Shown here one piece after another: positions 44,668 through 53,209 of a stretch of 64,000 nucleotides of DNA. Numbering within the stretch: the stretch's first letter is position 1; every line of letters begins with the position of its first letter. The position numbers and the translations under genes are program-made. Below the pieces are notes generated by a model. That model saw only the letters and a list, made by a program, of their open reading frames with translations. It did no database searches and was not told the origin of the DNA. Location: positions 2,356,001-2,420,000 of the forward strand of contig CP097573.1 in NCBI GenBank assembly GCA_000492175.2. The letters are read 5' to 3'. Source of the DNA: Firmicutes bacterium ASF500 (GTDB lineage Bacteria; Bacillota; Clostridia; Oscillospirales; Oscillospiraceae).

Positions 44668-44697
44668 AAGGCGTTCCGAGAGGAACGTCTTTTTATA
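44668..44697 (+). terminator. Short hairpin with T-run upstream of truncated repA
   Basis: GGCGTTCC / GGAACGTC around GAGA followed by TTTTTA. It lies about 20 bases upstream of the repA start and could attenuate it. Confidence 0.6.
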
Positions 44698-44718
44698 TCT
44701 AAAAAGGAGAATTGAATC

Positions 44719-45093
44719 ATGGCTTCTGGAACATTTTTTGATTATTATTATGGTGGTGAAAGTGAACAATTTCCATTTTACCGCATTCCGCAACAACTTA
44801 TTGCAGGTAAAGACTTCCAGCATGTGTCCGCTGAGGCCAAACTGCTATATGGGCTTCTGCTTGACCGAATGGATCTGTCCGTCAAAAGCGGCTGGCACGA
44901 TAAAATGGGACGCGTATATATTTATTTTACATTGGCAGAGATACAGGAAAATCTGAACTGCGGACATGACAAAGCGACAAAATTGCTGGTGGAACTGGAT
45001 ACTCCAAATGGCTGTGGACTGATTGAACGCGTGAAACAGGGACAAGGCCGCCCTGCCAAAATCTACGTCAAGCGATTGACCGCAAGAGAGTAA
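44719..45093 (+). CDS. repA: Truncated RepA_N-type replication initiator
   Basis: The 124-residue product (FPFYRIPQQLI, AEAKLLYGLLLDRMDLS, NCGHDKATKLLVELD, LIERVKQGQGRPAKIYVKRL) matches the first 120 residues of the full RepA at 61119-62060. A stop cuts it off where the second domain should begin. Downstream, RepA-like residues such as SSQDFRKLGV are still readable in a shifted frame to about 45190, so the 3' part has decayed. The protein keeps the DNA-binding winged helix. AAAGGAG precedes ATG 44719. Confidence 0.8.
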   Translation: MASGTFFDYYYGGESEQFPFYRIPQQLIAGKDFQHVSAEAKLLYGLLLDRMDLSVKSGWHDKMGRVYIYFTLAEIQENLNCGHDKATKLLVELDTPNGCGLIERVKQGQGRPAKIYVKRLTARE

Positions 45094-45383
45094 TTTTTCA
45101 TATTGTTAATCTTCTCAGGCAGCAGTCAAGACTTCCGAAAACTGGGAGTCTTGACTGCGAAAAATCCGCATTTTAGACTGCGGGTTTCTCGCAGGAATCT
45201 ATACTAATAGAACCAGACTTACTTATCTATTATCAATCAATCCATCTATCAGGACAGCACATCAGCCGCAGTCTGGATAGATGGGATAGATAGATTTGAT
45301 GCTAAGGAAGGAAAAAATGGCATGGAACGCAAGGATGAAACTTATTCACTCATGGCTTATGCCGCAGGGTTTTTACAGGAGAC
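45094..45383 (+). other. Decayed repA tail and spacer
   Basis: Frame-shifted RepA residues are readable to about 45190. A GTCAAGACT / AGTCTTGAC inverted repeat (45125-45157) and repeated ATCTATC/GATAGAT units (45228-45297) follow. I see no intact gene. Confidence 0.5.
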
Positions 45384-45470
45384 ACAACGGCGCGGACAGC
45401 GCCGTTGTCCCAGCAAGTACGGAATTTTGACAGCAAAATTCCACTTGTTAGGGGCCCCCCTAAAACCCCT
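45384..45470 (+). other. Candidate oriT 1 (inner element)
   Basis: In order: a 10-bp hairpin ACAACGGCGC/GCGCCGTTGT (45384-45408), AGCAAGTA (45412), an 8-bp stem GGAATTTT/AAAATTCC, CTTG (45444) and a C-run followed by AAACCCC. The same series is found, in reverse orientation, upstream of mobC at 60924-61020, where the inner stem has different bases but the same fold. No mobC or relaxase gene follows this copy. Confidence 0.6.
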
Positions 45471-45546
45471 CCGTTTGTGGAGCGCATACCGCCCTTGCAA
45501 AGCGTGTTCCCCCTTGTGCCCAAAGGCTAATCCGCCGCTCGGCCCC

Positions 45547-45613
45547 CGTCAAGGCCGGACGATTGCGGAGCAATCGTCCGCGAGCCGGCCAGTCTGCTGA
45601 CTGGCCGGACCTT
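45547..45613. other. Nested inverted repeats, cruciform-like
   Basis: Outer arms GTCAAGG/CCTTGAC enclose two hairpins GGACGATTGC/GCAATCGTCC and GGCCAGT/ACTGGCC. A structure with the same outer arms occurs at 60439-60494. A further GGATACG/CGTATCC repeat around a perfect AAAAGCCGCT hairpin follows at about 45652-45697, ending in TATCCTGGG, which resembles the core of MOB-P type nic regions. Confidence 0.55.
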
Positions 45614-45770
45614 GACAGGGGCCGTCCCGCGGATTGTTTTGTCACCAAGGGGGGATACGCACAAAAAGCCGCTTGACAGCGGCTTTTCGTATCCTGGGAA
45701 TGGGCGGGCTTGCGGAAAGCGTCAGCATCCTTCCACCCTCCTCGCCGAAAGCCATGGAACGGCATAGGAA

Positions 45771-45793
45771 ATACATCTCAATTTGAGACGTAT
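45771..45793. repeat. Palindrome copy 3 (CAATTTG centre)
   Basis: ATACATCTCAA / TTGAGACGTAT, followed by TTCGACA. First of the interior A/T-centred class. Confidence 0.9.
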
Positions 45794-45890
45794 TTCGACA
45801 ATGGCAGAAGCCGCCGTTCGTTTGCCCCAGAGCCAGCGCCCCAGTATTCGATTTCAACGCAGTTTTACTCAATACGAATATCGTCGAAAA

Positions 45891-45913
45891 ATGCGTCTCA
45901 ACTTGAGACACAT
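45891..45913. repeat. Palindrome copy 4 (CAACTTG centre)
   Basis: ATGCGTCTCAA / TTGAGACACAT, preceded by CGTCGAAAA. Only about 100 bases from copy 3. Confidence 0.9.
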
Positions 45914-45928
45914 TAAATCCGCTGTATT

Positions 45929-46057
45929 TTACATCTGGCTGGTATCGTTTACAAAGCGCACAACATCGCTAGGGGAACAATCCAATATCGTACACAGCTT
46001 TTCCAGCGAGAGCATGGTTATATTTTTGTTCTTTTTCAGCCAATCCAGGGTGCGGGC
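45929..46057 (-). pseudogene. C-terminal fragment of a small XRE regulator
   Basis: The minus frame encodes LDWLKKNKNITMLSLEKLCTILDCSPSDVV, the second half of a Cro/CI-type HTH of the YgzD kind common in mobile elements. The first HTH helices are absent; the frame upstream (to 46168) is not HTH-like. The break at about 46057 coincides with the start of the SLOG fragment on the other strand. Confidence 0.6.
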
Positions 46058-46060
46058 TGT

Positions 46061-46210
46061 ATGCACAGGCGCAACCGTCATTTGGTAGACAACAGCGGCG
46101 TGTGCGTCTGCTATCTGACCAAGAACAGCGGGGGGACTGCTTACACCGTCAATTACGCAAAGAAACAAGGGGTAAATGTATTCAATATTGCCGAAAAAAT
46201 CAAACTTTGA
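46061..46210 (+). pseudogene. C-terminal fragment of a SLOG/DUF1273-like protein
   Basis: The 49-codon frame from ATG 46061 encodes NRHLVDNSGVCVCYLTKNSG and GTAYTVNYAKKQGVNVFNIA, which is the end of a SLOG (YspA/DprA-like nucleotide-binding) protein often carried by Firmicute mobile elements. The N-terminal 100 or more residues are missing. It faces the HTH fragment head to head, marking a recombination junction. Confidence 0.6.
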
Positions 46211-46386
46211 ATCACTTTTTTGCCAGTAGAAAAAATTTTTTCAAAATATGTGCCAAAACTACCCGGTTGGGGAGTGGACAAAAAACGAGCGATTTTGGTA
46301 GAATATTATGTACTTATGCGAAAGTGAAAATTTACACTTATTTTACAAGAAAGGGGTTGCAATTTTCATGCGGATGTGCCACACTT

Positions 46387-46446
<60 letters not shown>

Positions 46447-46487
46447 GATAATTGCGCCCTTTTTTCCTGTAAAATTGAATTTCAATC

Positions 46488-46533
46488 TAAAAGGCCACCC
46501 GGCGAGCGTTTCTGCTGTCCGGGCGGCCTTTTT
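46488..46533 (+). terminator. Terminator upstream of MalT-like regulator
   Basis: AAAAGGCC-CCCGG / CCGGG-GGCCTTTTT with a 16-base loop. It stands between the AAGC tract and the regulator gene and could act as an attenuator. Confidence 0.8.
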
Positions 46534-46563
46534 GCGCTCAGTTGAGGAAAAGGAGGCTGACCC

Positions 46564-48933
46564 GTGGACCAAAACTATATCGCTCCGGCAAGCGCACTAA
46601 AGAAACTGAAAAAGGCCCGGAACCTGTCACAGACAGTTTACCTTTACGGGGCCACTGGCTATGGCAAGACGGAGCTGGTACGCCAATATCTGTCGGGCCG
46701 CAGATACACTTACCTCTCCTGTGAGGAACTGCCCTGGGAGGATGGGGCGCTGCCCCGGTTGGAACCGGGCAGGCAAAACCGCCGGGTGGTGGTGATTGAC
46801 GACCTGCACCGACTGAAAAGCGAAAAACTACGCCAAGAGATTTTGGCATTGGAGGAGCGGGAGGATATATGGCTGATCCTGGTCAGCCGAAGCCCTCTCC
46901 CGGCCTGGCTCATGCCCCGGCATATCAAGAGCGTTTTTGTTGTGATCTCCGAGAAAGACCTGCGGATGGGCCGCAGCGAGATCGCCGCCTATCTGGAGTC
47001 CCGCGGCATCGCCTATACGGAGGAGGATATGCGGCTTTTGGAAGTCACCGCCGAGGGCAACGCCTATATCCTCCACCATGTCGCCCTGCGTATGAAGGAG
47101 GGCTTATCCCCCGGCTCGGAACTCCACGCGGAAATATGGGACGCCTTTGCCGCTTATCTGGAGAATGTGGTGCTGGTGCGATGGGACAGCGACCTGTTGG
47201 AATTTTTGATGCAGGTCAGTGTGGTGGACGAGTTTACGGCGGGGCTGGCGGAGATGATCTCCGGCAATCTCCATGTCACCGCCCTGCTGGAACAGGCGGC
47301 AGAGGCTGGGAATTTTATTTTCCAGGAGGACGGCACATATCGTTTACGCCCGGTGTTGATCGATGCTCTGCGGAACCGGACATTAAAGGTATATGGGACG
47401 GAGCGGGTCAAAGACCTCAAATATAACGCCGCCCTTTATTATGAAATGCACGATGAAGTCGTTCCCGCGCTAAGGCTGTTCGAGGTGTGCGGCAAGACCG
47501 AGCGAATCAAAAACCTGCTCATCCGCAACGCCCGGATGAATGTGGGCATCGGCCATTACTACGAACTGCGGCACTACTATTTCAATCTGGACGAACAGGA
47601 GATTGCGGACAGCCCGGTATTGATGGCGGGCATGAGTATGCTGTATTCCCTGTTGATGGACGGCGAAAAAAGCGAGTATTGGTACGAAAAGCTGAAAGCC
47701 TACACCGCCAATGCCAGAGGGGGTGTCCGGCGGGAGGCCCAGAGCCGTCTGACCTATCTGGATATTGCCCTGCCTCACCGGGGAAGCCGGGACGTGCTGG
47801 CGGTGATGAAGAACATTCCCGCCCTGCTGCTGGACAAGGGAAACTGTCTCCCGGAGCTTTCTGTCACCAGCAACCTCCCCAGCACCATGAACGGCGGAAA
47901 AGACTTCTGCCATTGGAGTCCCGACGATACCATGCTGGCGAAAACTGTTGGCCCATTGGTGGAACGTATATTGGGCCGCTATGGTAAGGGGTTTGTCAAG
48001 GCTGCGCTGGGCGAGAGCCGCTACGAAAAGGGCGGGGACAATTACGAGGTAATGTCCCTGCTGACCCGCGCCCAGGTGGAGGCAGGGCAGGGCGGGACGA
48101 TGGAGATCGCCTTTGCCGCCGTAGGCGTCCGGGTACGGCTGGCCCTGCTGCAAGGGGACAGTCCGGCGGCGCGGGAGCTGCTGGCATCCTTTGAACAGTC
48201 TGTGCGGGAAAACAGGGCCGTCCAGCTATTGCCCAACATCCAGGCGCTCCGCTGCCGGTTGGCCTTGTATGAGGGCGATATGGATATAGTGGAACGCTGG
48301 ATGAAAACCGCCCCGGACGAGGATCGGGAGTTTTGCGTGTTGGAGCGTTACCGCTACCTGACCAAAGTACGTTGTTATCTGGCGAACGGAGAGTACACAA
48401 AAGCCCAGGCCCTTTTGGAAAAGCTGCGCTACTATGCCGAGCAGACGGGCAGGCCCTATGTCCGCATGGAAACCGGGCTGTTGTCCGCCATCACCAAGGA
48501 GCGGGTTGGCGGGCCATGGCAGGAGGAACTGGCCATCGTTCTGAAAGAAGTGGAGCGTTACCGCTTTCTGCGCCTGATTACCGAGGAGGGAGCGGCGGTA
48601 TGGCCCCTGTTCCAACGGGAGAAAAAGGCGTTGCAGGAAGCTGGGACGTTGAATAAGGACTGGCTGCGCCGCCTGCTGGCCGAGGCCGAGGAAGAGGCCC
48701 GGCGCTATCCCCTCTACCTGAAAAAGCGGGCGGCTGTGGCGGCGGATTTCAAAGGCGTCGCCCTGACCATCCTCCGTTTGCAGGCCGACGGCCTATCTGT
48801 TAATCGGATCGCTCAAAGGCTGGATTTGAAGCCGGACAATGTGAAATATCACATCAAGGAGAATTATCGAAAATTGAATGTTGACAACAAAACGGACGCG
48901 CTGCTGGCGGCGCGAAGCCTGGGCCTGCTGTAA
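46564..48933 (+). CDS. MalT/LuxR-type ATP-dependent transcription regulator
   Basis: GTG 46564 after AAAGGAGG opens a 789-residue STAND-type regulator: Walker A GATGYGKT (29-36), Walker B VVVIDD (about 75), a helical TPR-like middle, and a C-terminal LuxR HTH (LRLQADGLSVNRIAQRLDLKPDNVKYHI). Such proteins oligomerise on an inducer and ATP to activate nearby operons. The SLH adhesin starts 183 bases downstream in the same direction, with palindrome copy 5 between them; it is the likely target (inference). Confidence 0.88.
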   Translation: MDQNYIAPASALKKLKKARNLSQTVYLYGATGYGKTELVRQYLSGRRYTYLSCEELPWEDGALPRLEPGRQNRRVVVIDDLHRLKSEKLRQEILALEEREDIWLILVSRSPLPAWLMPRHIKSVFVVISEKDLRMGRSEIAAYLESRGIAYTEEDMRLLEVTAEGNAYILHHVALRMKEGLSPGSELHAEIWDAFAAYLENVVLVRWDSDLLEFLMQVSVVDEFTAGLAEMISGNLHVTALLEQAAEAGNFIFQEDGTYRLRPVLIDALRNRTLKVYGTERVKDLKYNAALYYEMHDEVVPALRLFEVCGKTERIKNLLIRNARMNVGIGHYYELRHYYFNLDEQEIADSPVLMAGMSMLYSLLMDGEKSEYWYEKLKAYTANARGGVRREAQSRLTYLDIALPHRGSRDVLAVMKNIPALLLDKGNCLPELSVTSNLPSTMNGGKDFCHWSPDDTMLAKTVGPLVERILGRYGKGFVKAALGESRYEKGGDNYEVMSLLTRAQVEAGQGGTMEIAFAAVGVRVRLALLQGDSPAARELLASFEQSVRENRAVQLLPNIQALRCRLALYEGDMDIVERWMKTAPDEDREFCVLERYRYLTKVRCYLANGEYTKAQALLEKLRYYAEQTGRPYVRMETGLLSAITKERVGGPWQEELAIVLKEVERYRFLRLITEEGAAVWPLFQREKKALQEAGTLNKDWLRRLLAEAEEEARRYPLYLKKRAAVAADFKGVALTILRLQADGLSVNRIAQRLDLKPDNVKYHIKENYRKLNVDNKTDALLAARSLGLL

Positions 48934-48941
48934 TTCAAGAA

Positions 48942-48964
48942 ATGCGTCTCAACTTGAGACACAT
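48942..48964. repeat. Palindrome copy 5 (CAACTTG centre)
   Basis: ATGCGTCTCAA / TTGAGACACAT, eight bases after the regulator stop codon, followed by TTCGACAGG. Confidence 0.92.
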
Positions 48965-49116
48965 TTCGACAGGGAAAGCGAATGAAACAGGAACAGGAAT
49001 CATCAAACAAGAGCATTGCTTATGTGGGAGCGCAAATGTGACCATCGAGGGTGCGTGCGAGGTCGTTTTCGCAAATAGCAGCGCTGAAGCTGTATTTGAT
49101 TTAGGAGGAATAAACC

Positions 49117-52100
49117 ATGAAACGAAGATTATTGAGTACGATTATCGCCTTGGCTTTGTGCCTGAGCATCTTGCCTATATCGGCACAGGCCTGGGTCATA
49201 AATGGCAACAAAGAGTATGTCTATAATGGAGAGTCCCGGAAGGTTACAAATTTTCAATTAACCTTAGATGGTGTTCGTGTTCTGGAAAGCGGAAAAGACT
49301 TTTTCATTACAAAATATACGGACTTGGACGGCAACGAAATCGACTGCATAAATGTGGGGCCGGTTCTTATGCACCTGTACACGGAGGACAGCTCCATAGG
49401 TGCGTTGAACTCCGGACAGATACGATATGACATTGTTCCAGCCCCGCTGACCATCACCGGCCTTGGCGGAAGCCACTCAAAGGAATACAATGGCAGTGCA
49501 GATTGTGATGGAACCGGTCTTGAAATAGAATTTGAGGGCAGCTTCAATAATGATGATGTGGCAATAAAGACTATAGGTGGAACATATTCCTACAATAGCG
49601 TCAATTCGGGTGTGGGCCAAGAGATTGTCCTGAGCGGTGCCTCCTATGAACTGGAGGGGGAGAAAGCTGGAAATTATTATATTACCGATAATATGCCCGA
49701 TACGCTGACTGCGTCTGTTGGAACAATCCGGAAGGCCGCTGCCCTTGTCCCCAAGAACGGTGATTTGGTGGTTACTAACGGGTGGGAACACACTTATACT
49801 TACCGTCTGGACGCTCTGCTCCCGGAAACGGAAGCAGGTAAGAGCTTGGGAGAAGTTACTTATGAGTTGGGCGCTGTCAGCTTGGGCAGCTACTACACCA
49901 GTGGCGCAAAGATTGACGGCCAGACACTGACACTGCCCATTGAGGCGGTGGAAAGCGACGAAGAAGCCGAAATCGGAACCATCACCGTCACCATTCATAC
50001 CCAAAACTTTGAGGATATGACCGCCACCATCAACGTGCGGAGCGTCAAAAAGACCATCCCCACCGGTGGACCTACCCTGAGCGGGACCACTCTCACCTAT
50101 GGGCAGACCCTCAGCACCATCACCCTCTCCGGCAGTATGCAGGACAGTGGCACGCCCGTTCCCGGCAAATTTGAGTGGAGCAACCCGGACAACCGCCCCG
50201 CTGTACAGGAAAGCTACGCGGCGGCGTGGACCTTCACACCGGATGATAACAACAAATATGCCGTTGTCACAGGGACCGTCCGCGTCACCATCGCCAAGGC
50301 CACCCCCAGCCTGACCCTCACGCCGTCCCCGACCACCCTGCCCAACGGCGGCACGGTGACGCTGACCCTCTCCGGTCTGCCCTCTGGCGGTTCGGCCACC
50401 GTGACCTGTTCGGATGAAACCATCACTGTGACAAAGGGGAGCGGCGACACCTGGACGGCGGAGCTGCCTGCTGGCAGCGCGTCCTACACCTTCGCCGCCT
50501 CCTACGCCGGGGACGGCAACCACAACGGCGCGACAGCAAATTGCACCATCAGTGTGGAGAAGATTACGCCGGTGCTGTCCTTGACAGCCTCCCCCGCGTC
50601 CCCGCTGATCGGCGGCGGCACGGTAACGCTGACCCTCTCCGGCCTGCCTGCTGGCGGAACGGCTTCCGTGACCTGCTCTGGCGGCATCACCGTGACGGCG
50701 GGAACGGGCAATACTTGGACGGCGAAACTGCCCAACAGCACCGCAGACTATATCTTCACGGCCTCCTACGCAGGAAACGATAGCTACCTCGGGGCAAACG
50801 CGACCTGCACCGTGGAGACAAAGGAAGTGGTGATTCTGCCAAATCCGCCCGCTGATGATGGCAGCACAAAATTCCAGTTGGTCATGGGAGACGGCATTTC
50901 CAAGGTCCCTCCCGGATTGCAGAGCATTGAAACGCTGAATACCCAGGAAAAGCTGGAAACCGCCATGAAAACCGCTATTACACAGGCTAATTCCGGCGTT
51001 TCCCAGGCCAACACCGCCGTCTATGATGTGGAGCTGCAAATCAGCACCGACGGCGGCACTACCTGGACGAAGGCGACTGCCGTAAACTTCCCCGCAAACG
51101 GCCTGACCGTTACCCTGCCCTATCCAGCGGGAACAAACAGCAGCTACACCTTTACCGTGGTGCATATGTTCACCACCAGCGATTTTGGCAAAACGCCCGG
51201 AGATACGGAAACGCCCCGCGTCACCAACACGGCCAGCGGCCTCCAGTTTACCGTTACCGGCCTGTCCCCGGTCTCCGTGGGATGGACGGCTCCCGCAACC
51301 ACGCCGGATACTCCCACCGGCGGCAATCATGGCGGCGGTGGTTGGAGTTCCAACACCTACGCCGTCACCGTGGAGAAATCGGAACACGGCAAAGTGACCT
51401 CTAACCGTACCAACGCCAGCAGCGGCAGTGCCGTCACGTTGACGGTCACGCCGGACAGCGGCTATGTGCTGGATACCCTTACCGTCACCGATAGCAGGGG
51501 GAATGAGATCAGGCTGATGTCCCAAAGCGGCGGGAAGTACACCTTCACGATGCCCAGCAGGGCCGTAACGGTAAAAGCGTCCTTTGCTCCCCTGCCGGAC
51601 GATACGCAAAAGCCCTGTGACGGCGGCGCGGACTGCCCCTCCCGCGGCTTTAGCGACCTGGGGAGCGTGGGGACGTGGTATCACGAGGCGGTGGACTACG
51701 TTCTGCGGAATGGTCTAATGGGCGGCTACGGCAACGGCCTGTTTGGGCCGAACGATAACCTTTCCCGCGCCCAATTCGCCCAAATGCTCTTTAACAAAGA
51801 GGGCAGGCCGGTTGTCAATTACCTGCTGCAATACGGCGATGTGGCGGAGGGCGCGTGGTACACCGAGGCCATCCGCTGGGCCACCAGCCGGGGCATCGTG
51901 GGCGGCTACGGAAACGGGATGTTCGGCCCCAACGACAACATCACCCGTGAGCAGTTGGCCGTCATGCTCTGGCGGTACGCCGGAAGCCCCGCCGCTACGG
52001 ATAAGGAGCTGCACTTCACCGATGCGGATCAGGCCAGCGGCTTTGCGCTGGAGGCCCTGCGGTGGGCGGTAGAGAACGGCATCATCAACGGCTACGGCGA

Positions 52101-52191
52101 CGGGCTGCTCGGCCCCCAGGGGCAGGCGACACGGGCGCAGGTGGCGCAGATGCTGAAAAACTTTATTGAGAATCGGGAGCCCGATGCTTAA
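49117..52191 (+). CDS. Large secreted SLH adhesin with Ig-like and B-repeat domains
   Basis: The 1024-residue protein has a signal peptide (cleavage near SAQA at 26), an N-terminal beta region with MBG/YDG-like units (APLTITGLGGSHSKEYNG), two consecutive bacterial Ig-like repeats of about 90 residues starting at PSLTLTPSPTTLPNGGTVTL and PVLSLTASPASPLIGGGTVT, an InlB B-repeat-like unit (YAVTVEKSEHGKVTSN, about 748-820) and three SLH repeats at the C-terminus (about 845-1015; MGGYGNGLFGPNDNLSRAQF, VGGYGNGMFGPNDNITREQL, INGYGDGLLGPQGQATRAQV). ATG 49117 follows TAGGAGGAATAAACC. It is anchored to the wall by the SLH part and is a probable adhesin, cargo of the inner element. Confidence 0.9.
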   Translation: MKRRLLSTIIALALCLSILPISAQAWVINGNKEYVYNGESRKVTNFQLTLDGVRVLESGKDFFITKYTDLDGNEIDCINVGPVLMHLYTEDSSIGALNSGQIRYDIVPAPLTITGLGGSHSKEYNGSADCDGTGLEIEFEGSFNNDDVAIKTIGGTYSYNSVNSGVGQEIVLSGASYELEGEKAGNYYITDNMPDTLTASVGTIRKAAALVPKNGDLVVTNGWEHTYTYRLDALLPETEAGKSLGEVTYELGAVSLGSYYTSGAKIDGQTLTLPIEAVESDEEAEIGTITVTIHTQNFEDMTATINVRSVKKTIPTGGPTLSGTTLTYGQTLSTITLSGSMQDSGTPVPGKFEWSNPDNRPAVQESYAAAWTFTPDDNNKYAVVTGTVRVTIAKATPSLTLTPSPTTLPNGGTVTLTLSGLPSGGSATVTCSDETITVTKGSGDTWTAELPAGSASYTFAASYAGDGNHNGATANCTISVEKITPVLSLTASPASPLIGGGTVTLTLSGLPAGGTASVTCSGGITVTAGTGNTWTAKLPNSTADYIFTASYAGNDSYLGANATCTVETKEVVILPNPPADDGSTKFQLVMGDGISKVPPGLQSIETLNTQEKLETAMKTAITQANSGVSQANTAVYDVELQISTDGGTTWTKATAVNFPANGLTVTLPYPAGTNSSYTFTVVHMFTTSDFGKTPGDTETPRVTNTASGLQFTVTGLSPVSVGWTAPATTPDTPTGGNHGGGGWSSNTYAVTVEKSEHGKVTSNRTNASSGSAVTLTVTPDSGYVLDTLTVTDSRGNEIRLMSQSGGKYTFTMPSRAVTVKASFAPLPDDTQKPCDGGADCPSRGFSDLGSVGTWYHEAVDYVLRNGLMGGYGNGLFGPNDNLSRAQFAQMLFNKEGRPVVNYLLQYGDVAEGAWYTEAIRWATSRGIVGGYGNGMFGPNDNITREQLAVMLWRYAGSPAATDKELHFTDADQASGFALEALRWAVENGIINGYGDGLLGPQGQATRAQVAQMLKNFIENREPDA

Positions 52192-52227
52192 AAAACTTGT
52201 ATTTTCTTGAAAGACGCATAGTACCAC

Positions 52228-52262
52228 GAAAGCGGGACGGTGTTTTTCCGTCCCGCTTTTCT
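52228..52262 (+). terminator. Terminator of adhesin gene
   Basis: AAAGCGGGACGG / CCGTCCCGCTTTT with loop TGTTTTT. Confidence 0.92.
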
Positions 52263-52289
52263 TATGTTTTTTTCGCAAAACCTGTCGAA

Positions 52290-52312
52290 ATGTGTCTCAA
52301 ATTGAGACGCAT
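52290..52312. repeat. Palindrome copy 6 (CAAATTG centre)
   Basis: ATGTGTCTCAA / TTGAGACGCAT, preceded by CCTGTCGAA, i.e. opposite orientation to copy 5. Confidence 0.92.
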
Positions 52313-52325
52313 TTCAGAAAGGAGG

Positions 52326-52697
52326 GACTGTGCCCAGCTCCGGCGATACACCGAGTACAATCATTATGACAACCCGTCCAATACAGAGGCCGCCCCCTTC
52401 CAGATCAGGGGCATTTACATCGACCCGGCCCGCCGGGTGGCGGAAGTCTATGGACAGCCTGTGGCCCTACGCCGCCGTGAATTTTCTCTGCTGCTGTACT
52501 TTATGCAAAACCATGATGTTGTACTGACGCCTGAGCAGATATGCGAACACGCCTGGAGGATGGAATATACGCAGTCCGTGGGCCAGTCTGTCCATGAACT
52601 CCGTAAGCAGATCGAAGTAACTCCAAATCGCCCCCGCCATATCCAGACCGTCTATCGCGTGGGCTACCGCTTTGTATCAGATTTTGACGAAACTTAA
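52326..52697 (+). pseudogene. Receiver-less OmpR-type winged-helix fragment
   Basis: The frame encodes the linker end AQLRRYTEYN and a complete winged helix (FQIRGIYIDPARRVAEV, LRRREFSLLLYFM, VGQSVHELRKQIEVTPNRP, TVYRVGYRFV) of an OmpR/PhoB-type response regulator. The receiver domain is missing. A good ribosome site (GAAAGGAGG, 52316-52324) lies upstream, but no ATG, GTG or TTG follows it in this frame; the GTG at 52330 is in another frame. The frame is open upstream into palindrome copy 6 (ATG 52290). It looks like a 3' fragment captured behind a palindrome, possibly still translated from an unusual start. Confidence 0.6.
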
Positions 52698-52709
52698 TGA
52701 AACAGGAAC

Positions 52710-52746
52710 TGGCAACGACCGCCGCCCCGAATCAGGGGCGGCGGCT
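52710..52746 (+). terminator. Terminator after winged-helix fragment
   Basis: GCCGCCGCCCC / GGGGCGGCGGC stem followed by TTCTTTCT. Confidence 0.85.
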
Positions 52747-52930
52747 TCTTTCTGTTCGATCAAAAGCGTACTTTCTCGAAGGGGACGGCCAACGTACCAT
52801 AGCTAAAACAGTCGAGGAGTATCTTCTTTCGCCGAATAAAAAAATTCTTTTCAAAAGTTTGACAAAACACACCCTGGCACTTGTAATAAGGATAGAGGGG
52901 AACCGGAAAACAGGTTAAATATTCAAAAAA

Positions 52931-52953
52931 ATACATCTCAAATTGAGACGTAT
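52931..52953. repeat. Palindrome copy 7 (CAAATTG centre)
   Basis: ATACATCTCAA / TTGAGACGTAT, followed by TTCGACA. Last copy of the interior class. Confidence 0.92.
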
Positions 52954-52981
52954 TTCGACACAACACCGATTCGGCCCGTGT

Positions 52982-53185
52982 ACCTTGATAACAGAATGAC
53001 CGGCCAAAGAGGATATATGTCTGCTTCACAAGCGCCGCAGACAGCACGCCGCTGGGATGCCATGGGCAGGAACGGCTTTGGACAGAACGGCGATTTTTTG
53101 CGTTTATTGTTGAAATATGAGATAATAATGGTGTAGTAAGCGGCACCTTGAAAACAGAATATTTCTGGCCGCCATATATGCACCG
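52982..53185 (+). repeat. Pair of ~40-bp direct repeats upstream of the recombinase
   Basis: ACCTTGAtAACAGAAT (52982) and ACCTTGAaAACAGAAT (53145) are each followed by a GGCC and an ATATATG within 30 bases. The second copy leads into the recombinase start. The segment may be part of an attachment site or duplicated leader; no gene is supported in 52747-53209. Confidence 0.5.
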
Positions 53186-53209
53186 TTCACTCGGAAAGCG
53201 AGGGTATAT

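Noticed and set aside
45322..45600. 92-codon frame after the truncated repA
   Set aside because: It crosses the oriT-like hairpins and the nested inverted repeats and shows no domain; most likely chance.
48942..49226. Open frames starting inside palindromes (MRLNLRHI and similar)
   Set aside because: Every palindrome contains an ATG and an open arm by construction, so such starts are a by-product of the repeat and not evidence of genes.
49477..51684. 735-codon minus-strand frame over the adhesin gene
   Set aside because: Antisense of repetitive Thr/Gly codons; the plus frame has a signal peptide and SLH repeats.
52697..52918. 73-codon frame overlapping the winged-helix stop
   Set aside because: Its first third is the terminator stem read as protein, and no domain is recognisable.
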